Part shown: positions 42,154 to 48,987 of the stretch, in pieces
How positions within the stretch are numbered: the first letter of the stretch is position 1
How the letters are laid out: every line of letters starts with the position of its first letter
From: Pyxidicoccus parkwaysis
GTDB taxonomy: Bacteria; Myxococcota; Myxococcia; Myxococcales; Myxococcaceae
Reading direction: 5' to 3'
Assembly: GCF_017301735.1 (NCBI RefSeq)
Contig: NZ_CP071090.1
Coordinates: 3,462,001 to 3,526,000 of the forward strand
Length of the DNA: 64,000 bases
Translations under genes and position numbers: made by a program
Notes under the pieces: model-generated
Told to the model about the DNA's origin: nothing
Database searches by the model: none
The model's input: the letters and a program-made list of their open reading frames with translations, nothing else

Positions 42154-44904
42154 CTATCCAACGAGCGAGGGCCAGTTGCGGCTCATCCAGGCGCGCTGCT
42201 CGGCCTCGGCGCGCCATCGGCTGTCCTCGCGGTCGATTCTCCGTGAGCGGGTAAGCAACGGTGCCAGTGCCGCGAGCATGCGCTCCGCGAAGGGCATGTC
42301 CTGGACGACGAGCAGTGCCTCGCTTTCCCAGTAGGCGGCCGTGACATCCAGATTGGCGCTGCCCACGGCCACGGTGGTCGTGTCGCAGACGAGGAGCTTG
42401 GCGTGGACGTGGGGGTAGACGCGCTCCAACTCGGGCTCCCAGCTCGGGGCGGGGGGCATGGCGAACTCGTAGGCGATTCCTCCCGCGTCGATGACCGCGT
42501 CCAGTCGGCTGCGGACGTAGCGGTCCGCGACCTCGCGCAGGGTGCCTCCCGGGAAGTGGCTCTGCTGGCCGAAGTGCGGACGGACGCTGCCGAAGAGTAC
42601 GTCCACGCGCACGCCTCGGTGGAGCGCCGCGACGAGCGCGTTCTGCAATTCGAGCAGCAGGGGAAAGGTGTTCACGAGGACCAGGCGTGAGCGCGCGTTG
42701 CGGATGAGCGCGAGTTGCGTGTCCAGCGTGTGCGTGTCCTTGAGCCCTTCGTGCAGGACGAGCCGTGCCGACGTGGAGCCCGTTGGCGATGCAGTGGGCA
42801 CCGGGAAGGCCTCTCCGCCTGCTCGGGTCCACTCCACGAGGAAGGCGCGTTCCAGCTCGGAGACCAGTGGGCCCGTGAGTCTTGCGCCGCAGTCCAGCCA
42901 GGGCACTTCGCGGTAATGGGAGGTCCGCTTGAGTGCGACTTCGTCGAAGCCCGTGTAGTAGGGCGCGCCCATGTTGCGCCCCGTGACGAAGGCCTGCTCT
43001 GTGTCGATGAGGAGCAGCTTCCGGTGGTTGCGCTGCTTCAGCGCCTGGAGGTTTGGCAGTCCGGACAGCGGTGCGATGGCTCGGGCGTCGACGTTGGGTG
43101 TCTGGGAGAGGTGGACGAGCACCGGGTTCATCGCGCCGAAGGAGTCATGTCCGCTGTAGAGCGCATCAGCGAGGAGGCGCACGCGCACGCCCCTCGCCGC
43201 CGCGTGCTTGAGGGCTTCCGCGAAGCGGGCCGTCACGGCGTCGTCCTCGACGATATAGCACTGCCAGTGGACGGTGTTCCGGGCACTGTCGATGGCGGCA
43301 ATCACCGCCTCGCGCTCGCGAGCGTTGTCGAGCTCGAAGTCGATGGTGTGGCCCGCGACGCAGCGGCTGCCTCCGGCGAGCGTCAGCTCACGGGAGAAGG
43401 TGTCCGGCTCATCCGGTATCGGCAGGGGAGCCAGGGCGTGCCCGTCCGGGAGGTGCAACAACTCGCTCGGCGTGAGCGTGCGAAGGAAGGGGTGGGCGGG
43501 TTTGTTCTCGTCGCGGGTGACGACAGCGGAAATGACGGCTCCAGCCATGGCGAGCCGCATGGCCACACGGAGCAGACGCTGGGCATCCACCAGGCGCGGC
43601 ACGTCATCGGCGCGCGCGTCGTCGAGCCATGCACTGGCGTCGATGAGGAGCAGCGGCACGAGTCCCGGCATGAGCTTGTGGAGGCGCTCTCGGTGTGCGT
43701 CGAGCGGCTCGCTGTCGCGCAAGCGGACGAAGACGGGATGGCACGTGTCCGTGAGGCCCATCAGGGCATCGTGGAGCGCGGGCTGGGTGACGTGGCTGTC
43801 GATGAGCAACAGAGGCTTCTCGGGCGCGAGCACGTGACTCGGCGTGAGCTCCCGCGCGGAGGAGTCGAACGCGAAGGCGAGGGCGCGGATGTGCCCGACG
43901 CGAATGTGGCTGAACCATGAAGCCGGCAGCGTCGCGGTGCCGCCCTGGTGCTGGGCACCTCCGAGCGGTGCGCCGCTCTCGAAGGCGGTCAGGATTCCAG
44001 GCGGGGGTACCGTGACGGTGGGCATGAGCCCGACCTGCTCGACGGCGAAGCGGGGCTCCTGGCCCGGGAGGAGCAACGAGTCAGAGACGGCATGTCGCTC
44101 CTCGAACATGGGGGACGTCGGGAGCGTGCGCGGCAGGAGCAGCGTGGGGACGTACGATTCCTGAAGGGCCCGAGCGCCGAACATTCCGAGCAGGCGCGCG
44201 TACATGTCATCGACCGCATCCGTGGCGACGAGCAACAGGTCCGCGCCCCAGCGTCGCGCGGCCTCCTCGTAGGCCTCGGCCCGGTCCATGGGACTGATGG
44301 AGAGCGGCTCGATGCGCACGGTCTCCGTGACACCCAGCGCGTGTGAGAGGGCCTCGACCTCTTGGGCCTTTTCGGGCGCTTCGTTCGTGGTGAGCGCGAT
44401 GAGCTCTCGGGACGTCGTGTGGTTCGCGAGGAATGTCGCGACCGAGCGAAGCCCTCTGCCATCAGGCGACACCGCGATGGCCAGGCGCGAAGTAGGGGAG
44501 GGCACCGAGGGGCAATGCGCACCGACGGAGAGCACGTGCAGTCGCTCACGAATGGCGACTGCCAGGATGGCGCTCACGCGAGAGCGAGGTGACGTGCCGA
44601 ACAGTGGGCCAACAACGACCAGGTCCGAGCCATGTTGCCGGGCGGACTGGAGGACGGCATCGGTCGAGAGGTGGTCCTCGAGCTGATGCCCGATGCCGGT
44701 GGCCACGTGCCAGTCGCGCATGCCCTCCCAGAGCAGGTCGAGCGCGTTGAGGCTGGGCGGCCGGGGTGCTTCGAGGTCCCGACGCTCGGGCGACACGGCG
44801 TAGAGGTGCACGCTCTCCGGCGCGGGAGCGAGGCGGCGTGCCGCGGTCAGCACCTGTTCCGGATTCGCGCTGGCATCGAAGAGGATGAGCAGGCGTCGGA
44901 ACAT
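42154..44904 (-). CDS. Universal-stress-protein / phospholipase D fusion protein
   Basis: The 916-residue protein joins two unrelated parts. Residues 1-130 and about 140-260 are two UspA-like alpha/beta domains (start FRRLLILFDASANPEQVL; LVVVGPLFGTSPRSR; second copy RLAIAVSPDGRGLRS, DLLLVATDAVDDM). A region about 300-500 has no assignment. Residues about 510-916 are a phospholipase-D/cardiolipin-synthase-like domain with two HKD motifs: H627-x-K629-x4-D634 (NHRKLLLID) and H834-x-K836-x4-D841 (VHAKLLVCD), both followed by Gly/Ser-Asn residues (TGRN, GSANLD). It can therefore transfer phosphatidyl groups. No signal peptide or clear membrane helix is seen. It starts 16 bases after the MCE gene of system 2, so it is likely co-transcribed. 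Confidence 0.88.
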   Translation of the reverse strand: MFRRLLILFDASANPEQVLTAARRLAPAPESVHLYAVSPERRDLEAPRPPSLNALDLLWEGMRDWHVATGIGHQLEDHLSTDAVLQSARQHGSDLVVVGPLFGTSPRSRVSAILAVAIRERLHVLSVGAHCPSVPSPTSRLAIAVSPDGRGLRSVATFLANHTTSRELIALTTNEAPEKAQEVEALSHALGVTETVRIEPLSISPMDRAEAYEEAARRWGADLLLVATDAVDDMYARLLGMFGARALQESYVPTLLLPRTLPTSPMFEERHAVSDSLLLPGQEPRFAVEQVGLMPTVTVPPPGILTAFESGAPLGGAQHQGGTATLPASWFSHIRVGHIRALAFAFDSSARELTPSHVLAPEKPLLLIDSHVTQPALHDALMGLTDTCHPVFVRLRDSEPLDAHRERLHKLMPGLVPLLLIDASAWLDDARADDVPRLVDAQRLLRVAMRLAMAGAVISAVVTRDENKPAHPFLRTLTPSELLHLPDGHALAPLPIPDEPDTFSRELTLAGGSRCVAGHTIDFELDNAREREAVIAAIDSARNTVHWQCYIVEDDAVTARFAEALKHAAARGVRVRLLADALYSGHDSFGAMNPVLVHLSQTPNVDARAIAPLSGLPNLQALKQRNHRKLLLIDTEQAFVTGRNMGAPYYTGFDEVALKRTSHYREVPWLDCGARLTGPLVSELERAFLVEWTRAGGEAFPVPTASPTGSTSARLVLHEGLKDTHTLDTQLALIRNARSRLVLVNTFPLLLELQNALVAALHRGVRVDVLFGSVRPHFGQQSHFPGGTLREVADRYVRSRLDAVIDAGGIAYEFAMPPAPSWEPELERVYPHVHAKLLVCDTTTVAVGSANLDVTAAYWESEALLVVQDMPFAERMLAALAPLLTRSRRIDREDSRWRAEAEQRAWMSRNWPSLVG

Positions 44905-44920
44905 GGTGGAGCGCGGCCCT

Positions 44921-45931
44921 TCAGTCCTTCCAGAGAATCTTCCACGGATGCTTGCGCAGGTCCGTCACCAGCGTGCGCAGTTCATCATAGAGCGTCGGGT
45001 CCTGGAGCACCGCGCCGGCCGTGCCCTCGCCGGCTTCAATCTTCGCCAGCACGCGGTCCGCCCTCGCGGCAATGCCTTCCAACTGTCCCGCCGCGTTCGT
45101 GAAGCGCTCCAGCGCCAGCTTCACGCGCTGCCCATCCTCCGGTCCCAGCGCCCCCGTCACCGCTGCCAGTCCGTCCAGCGTCGTGCCCGCGGACTTCGTC
45201 AGCCCGGGGAGCTCGTGCCGCATCACCGCCGCCGTGGCCGCCGCGTCTTCAATCAGCTTCGCGCCCTTGCCCCCGGGCTGGAACGACTCACGCGCGAAGG
45301 CCGCGAGCTGTCTCAGGTCCTTCGACGCCGCCGCCAACTCCGAGGCGAGCACCTTCACGTCGCCCTCGTTGTCATTCAGCATCCGGTCCATCGTCTTCGT
45401 CAGCCGCGACACGTTCGCCGCCAGGTCCGTCACCGCCTCGGGGTCCTTCTCCAGCATCGCGGACAGAATCTCCACGAAGCGCGAGAGCTGCTCTGCGAGG
45501 ATGTCCAACCTCGGCGCATCCGTCCCTCGCACCGCCTGTCCCTTGCTCAGCGGCTTCTCCGCCGCTCCCGGGTTCAGCTCCAAGTACGGCTCGCCCAGCA
45601 GGCCCACCGTGGCCACCGTCACCCTCGCATCCGCGCGCAGGGCTCCCAGTGCCTCCGGTGCCACTGCCAGCTCCATCTGCACCGGCAGCGGCTTGCCCTG
45701 CGCATCCCTCCGCTCGGGCAGCAGGCGAATCGCCTGCACGCGCCCCACCTGCACGCCGCCCAGCTTCACCGGCGCGCCCTCCACCACGTTGCCCGTGTGG
45801 CCGAAGTCCACCGCGAGCCCCGCGCTGGAGCCCACCGTCAGCTCGCCCATCAACCACAGCAGCACGAGCACGCCCACCACCGTCGCCAGCACGAGGGCGC
45901 CCACCTTCAGCTCCAACCGTCGCTCATCCAT
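44921..45931 (-). CDS. MCE/MlaD-family protein (system 2)
   Basis: A 336-residue protein with an N-terminal anchor (LKVGALVLATVVGVLVLLWL), a single MCE domain (about 38-120; GLAVDFGHTGNVVEGAPVKL, GVQVGRVQAIRLL, VATVGLLGEPYLELNPG) and a long helical C-terminal tail (about 150-320) with many heptads and a last KHPWKILWKD. It should form the periplasmic lipid channel for the two-permease, two-ATPase system encoded just upstream. The start overlaps the ATPase B stop by 8 bases. The USP-PLD gene follows after 16 bases. Confidence 0.93.
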   Translation of the reverse strand: MDERRLELKVGALVLATVVGVLVLLWLMGELTVGSSAGLAVDFGHTGNVVEGAPVKLGGVQVGRVQAIRLLPERRDAQGKPLPVQMELAVAPEALGALRADARVTVATVGLLGEPYLELNPGAAEKPLSKGQAVRGTDAPRLDILAEQLSRFVEILSAMLEKDPEAVTDLAANVSRLTKTMDRMLNDNEGDVKVLASELAAASKDLRQLAAFARESFQPGGKGAKLIEDAAATAAVMRHELPGLTKSAGTTLDGLAAVTGALGPEDGQRVKLALERFTNAAGQLEGIAARADRVLAKIEAGEGTAGAVLQDPTLYDELRTLVTDLRKHPWKILWKD

Positions 45932-46682
45932 CCGTCGCGCCCTCCATGAACGGCGCCGTCAGCACCCGAAGCTCGGGCGCGGAGGACTCCAGGAACCCGG
46001 CCGGCGGCCCCAGGTATGCACAGCGTCCTCCCGCCACCACCAGCACCCGGTCCGCCAGTCCCTTCAACTGCCGGTAGTCGTGCGTCACCACCAACCCGCC
46101 CAGCCCTCGCGCCTTCAGCGACGCCATCACCTCTTCCACCTGCGACGCCGCCCGTCGGTCCAGCCCCGTGGTGGGCTCGTCCAGCAGCAGGTAGCGTGGC
46201 TTCAGCACCAGGGCTCGCGCAATCGCCGCGCGCTTCTTCGCTCCGGGCCCCAACTCCGGGGGCAGCCGGTCCGCCCAGTCCTGCAGGCCTACCTGGGCCA
46301 GCGCGGACTCCACGTCCTCGGCGTGCGCCTGCGGGTCCGCGAGCCGCACGTTCTCCCGCAGCGTCCGCCAGTCCAGCAGCGCCGGGCCCTGCACCAGGTA
46401 CGGGGCCTTCCTGCGCAGGCGCACCAGGTCGCGCTCGGGCTGGGTGTCCACCCGCTCGCCCCACAGCTCCACCTGGCCCGAGTCCGGACGGAGCAGGCCC
46501 ACGGCCATGCGGCACAGCACGCTCTTACCGGAGCCGCTCGCTCCCGCGATGAACGTGAGCTCTCGCGTGGACACGTCTGCCGTCACGCCTTGCAGCACCT
46601 GACGCCCCGACTCGAACGTGACTCGCACGTCCGTGAATCGGAGGGTGTCGTTGTGGGGGCTCTCGCTCACGCTCGGGCTCAC
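45924..46682 (-). CDS. ABC ATPase B of MCE system 2 (degenerate signature motif)
   Basis: The 252-residue ATPase has intact Walker A GASGSGKS (47-54), Q-loop VQGPALLDW (Gln98), Walker B LLLDEP (Asp168-Glu169) and switch His201 in VVTHD. The signature is degraded, LGPGA (144-148) in place of LSGGQ. It can bind ATP and supply a catalytic Glu, but its signature cannot cap a partner's site normally. A GTG start at 46682 overlaps the permease 2 stop by four bases (GTGA). The longer open frame to 47294 runs through the permease and is not coding. It pairs logically with ATPase A (48284-48985). Confidence 0.92.
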   Translation of the reverse strand: MSPSVSESPHNDTLRFTDVRVTFESGRQVLQGVTADVSTRELTFIAGASGSGKSVLCRMAVGLLRPDSGQVELWGERVDTQPERDLVRLRRKAPYLVQGPALLDWRTLRENVRLADPQAHAEDVESALAQVGLQDWADRLPPELGPGAKKRAAIARALVLKPRYLLLDEPTTGLDRRAASQVEEVMASLKARGLGGLVVTHDYRQLKGLADRVLVVAGGRCAYLGPPAGFLESSAPELRVLTAPFMEGATDG

Positions 46683-47425
46683 AGGCGCAGCAACTGGAAG
46701 GCGAGGGACACGGTGAAGTCGATCAACAGGCAGCCGAGGCTTGCCGCCACCACGCCGGAGGTGGTGGCCTCGCCCACCGCCTCGGCTCCGCCCTTCGCAT
46801 TCAGTCCCGCCACCGCCGCCGCCAGGGGAATGTATAGCCCACAGGCTCCCGCCTTCAGCAGCGCCACCAGCAAATCCCATCCGTCCACGTAGCGCGGGTC
46901 CATGAAGGCACGTCCGTCCACTCCAAAGACGAAGCTCGCGACTCCCGCCGCGGCCAGTGTCGCCGCCACCGTTCCGATGATGCTCAACAGCGGCACGCCG
47001 AAGACTCCGGCAATCACCCTCGGCGCCACGAGGTCCGCGTAGGGGTCTCCCGCGGACATCTCCAGCGCCTCCACCTGCTCGTTGACGCTCATGGTGGAGA
47101 GCTCGGCCGCGTGGCTGGCTCCGGCTCGCGAGGCCGTGAGCATCGCGGACATCACCGGGCCCAGCTCGCGGATGAGCAGCTCGAAGTAGGCGGGGCCGAG
47201 CACCGCCACGTTGCCCACGAAGCGCTTGGCCTGACTGTTCGCAATCGTCACCAGCACCGCGCCGAAGAAGGCCATGCCGGACATCACGAGCCACACGCTG
47301 CGCCCGCCCAGTTCGTGAAGCTGGGCCAGGGACTCGCGCCAGGGCACTCCGTCGCGCAGCGAGGCCCGCACGGTGCGCATCAACATCACCACCGGCGCTC
47401 CGAAGAAGGACAGCACCGCGCTCAT
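46679..47425 (-). CDS. MlaE-family permease 2 of MCE system 2
   Basis: A 248-residue permease with five to six helices, no STAS domain, and the coupling segment SRAGASHAAELSTMSVNEQV followed by EALEMSAGDPYADLVAPRV, close to the MlaE consensus. It differs from the adjacent permease 1 in the GxxxxxAELxTM loop and would be the other half of a heterodimeric permease. The ATG at 47425 overlaps the permease 1 stop by ATGA; a GTG at 47434 is an alternative. ATPase B overlaps its own stop. Confidence 0.9.
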   Translation of the reverse strand: MSAVLSFFGAPVVMLMRTVRASLRDGVPWRESLAQLHELGGRSVWLVMSGMAFFGAVLVTIANSQAKRFVGNVAVLGPAYFELLIRELGPVMSAMLTASRAGASHAAELSTMSVNEQVEALEMSAGDPYADLVAPRVIAGVFGVPLLSIIGTVAATLAAAGVASFVFGVDGRAFMDPRYVDGWDLLVALLKAGACGLYIPLAAAVAGLNAKGGAEAVGEATTSGVVAASLGCLLIDFTVSLAFQLLRL

Positions 47426-48195
47426 TTCATCCACCCCGTCAGCAGCGAGGTGAGCAGGAAGTCGAGCACGAAGATGGCCGCGCAGCTCTGCACCACCGCG
47501 CTCGCCGCTGCTTGTCCCACGGCCCTCGCGCCGCCTCGCGCGGACAGGCCTACCGCCGTGGAGACGAGTGAAATGGCGAGGCCGTAGGCGCCTGTCTTGA
47601 TGACGCCTCCCAGGATGTCGAGCGGGTCCAGCATGTCCGCGAACGTGCCGTAGAAGATGCGCAGGGGCAGGCCCAGCGTGAGGAGCGCCGCGACGGACTC
47701 GAAGAGGATGGCCACGAGGAAGGTGAAGCTGCTCAGCGCGAGCATGCTCAACTCCATGGCCACCACGCGCGGGGCCACGAGGATGGCGAACGGATCCAGC
47801 CCGATTCCGCGCAGGCCCTCAATCTGCCCGCCCACCTGCATGGTGGCCAGCTCCGCCGCGTTCCGTGCGCCGATGCGCGCGGACATGATGAGCCCGAGCA
47901 GCAGCGGGCCGAACTCCCAGAGGATGCCGTAGCCCGCCGCCCAGCCGAGGAAGGCGCGTGCTCCGAAGCGCTGGATGTAGAGACCGGATTGCAGCACCAC
48001 GATGACGCCCGCCAGTGCGGCGGTGGCCAGCGCCAGGGGAAGGGAGTCGTAACCGAATTGCACCAGCGCCCGTGCGAGCTCGCGACGCTCCAGCCTTGGC
48101 AGTCCCAACACCGTGCGGCCCGCGACGAGCCCCAGGGCTCCCGCGCCGCGCACGGTGTCCAGGCCCATGCGGCCCAACCAGACGAATGGCCTCAC
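47422..48195 (-). CDS. MlaE-family permease 1 of MCE system 2
   Basis: A 257-residue MlaE-type permease. An amphipathic N-terminus is followed by helices (SLPLALATAALAGVIVVLQSG, FGPLLLGLIMSARIG) and the coupling loop ARNAAELATMQVGGQIEGLRG. The VxEQ of typical MlaE reads VGGQ, so one Glu is missing compared with permease 2 and the system 1 permease. The start is GTG 48195, inside a 21-bp repeat that also holds the stop of ATPase A. Two different permeases in one operon suggest a heterodimer instead of the usual homodimer. Confidence 0.9.
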   Translation of the reverse strand: MRPFVWLGRMGLDTVRGAGALGLVAGRTVLGLPRLERRELARALVQFGYDSLPLALATAALAGVIVVLQSGLYIQRFGARAFLGWAAGYGILWEFGPLLLGLIMSARIGARNAAELATMQVGGQIEGLRGIGLDPFAILVAPRVVAMELSMLALSSFTFLVAILFESVAALLTLGLPLRIFYGTFADMLDPLDILGGVIKTGAYGLAISLVSTAVGLSARGGARAVGQAAASAVVQSCAAIFVLDFLLTSLLTGWMK

Positions 48196-48299
48196 GCGAG
48201 CACCTCGGCCAGTGGATGCTCATGCTTCGAGCCCGTGTGCTCCCGATGCCCGCGGGCTCCGCGCGCCTTCTTCGCCAGTGGCCTCACGCGAGCACCTCG
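48187..48299. repeat. 21-bp direct repeat spanning the ATPase A / permease 1 junction
   Basis: TGGCCTCACGCGAGCACCTCG occurs at 48187-48207 and at 48279-48299, 92 bases apart. One copy contains the GTG start of permease 1; the other contains the end and stop of ATPase A. An 8-bp GCCAGTGG is also duplicated inside (48208-48215, 48274-48281). The intervening DNA can form a hairpin (GAGCCCG/CGGGCTC). The simplest reading is that the two genes once overlapped and a tandem duplication pushed them apart. Confidence 0.75.
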
Positions 48300-48985
48300 T
48301 CATCGGGCGCGTGCTCCAGCGCTGGCGCGGGAGGCCCGTCATGCACCAGCTTCCCTCCGCGCAGATACAGCCACCGGGGCAGGGGCAGGTCCACCGGCGC
48401 TTCCGGCGCCGCGACGAGCAACGTGCCGCCTCCGGACACCTCCAGCAGCACGCGCGCCACCTGTCGCGCGGTGCCCGGGTCCAACCCCGCGAACGGGTCA
48501 TCCGCCAGCAACACGGACGGCCGCGCCGCCAGCGCCCGTGCCAACCCCGCGCGCTTCTTCATGCCTCCCGACAACCGCTCCGGCAGCGTGTCCGCCGCCT
48601 CCGCGAGCCCCACCGCGCGCAGCACTTCATCCGCCCGCACACGGGCCTCGTCCTCCGGAACGCGGCGACGGGTGAGGGGCAGCATCACGTTGTCCCTCAC
48701 CGTCATCGAGTCGAACAGCGCGTCCGTCTGGAACACCATTCCGAACGCCGCCTGCCGCACCCGGCGCTCGGAAGCGGGCAGGCGCGCCGCCACCTGTCCA
48801 TCCCACAGCACGCTTCCCTCCGCTGGAGTCACCAGCCCCGCCAGCGCCTTCAGCAGCGTCGTCTTCCCCGCGCCCGAGCGCCCCAGCACCAGCGCCTGTG
48901 TCCCCGGAGGCAGGGCACACGTCACCGACGCCAGCACTGTGCGCGCTCCGTACCGCACCGTGAGGCCGTCCGCGCGCAGGTCCAT
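48284..48985 (-). CDS. ABC ATPase A of MCE system 2 (degenerate catalytic site)
   Basis: This 233-residue ATPase has Walker A GRSGAGKT (35-42), Q-loop VFQTDALFDS (Gln86) and an excellent signature LSGGMKKRAGLARAL (138-152). The Walker B reads VLLADDPFAGLD, so the catalytic Glu position is Asp163. The switch His is missing, since the strand reads TLLVAAPEAP. It can bind ATP but should hydrolyse it poorly. The remaining signature could still complete the site of ATPase B, whose signature is broken. ATG 48985 lies 2 bases past the stop of the upstream lipoprotein gene. The longer frame to 49099 is overlap with that gene. Confidence 0.92.
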   Translation of the reverse strand: MDLRADGLTVRYGARTVLASVTCALPPGTQALVLGRSGAGKTTLLKALAGLVTPAEGSVLWDGQVAARLPASERRVRQAAFGMVFQTDALFDSMTVRDNVMLPLTRRRVPEDEARVRADEVLRAVGLAEAADTLPERLSGGMKKRAGLARALAARPSVLLADDPFAGLDPGTARQVARVLLEVSGGGTLLVAAPEAPVDLPLPRWLYLRGGKLVHDGPPAPALEHAPDDEVLA

Positions 48986-48987
48986 GC

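Noticed and set aside
45924..47294. The longer version of ATPase B reaching 47294
   Set aside because: Its extra 200 residues are the permease 2 gene read in another frame. A GTG start overlapping the permease stop fits the ATPase family.
48284..48985. Dismissing ATPase A as a pseudogene because of its Walker B and H-loop changes
   Set aside because: Its length, Walker A, Q-loop and signature are perfect, and the lost features are the ones complemented by ATPase B, so selection for asymmetry is more likely.
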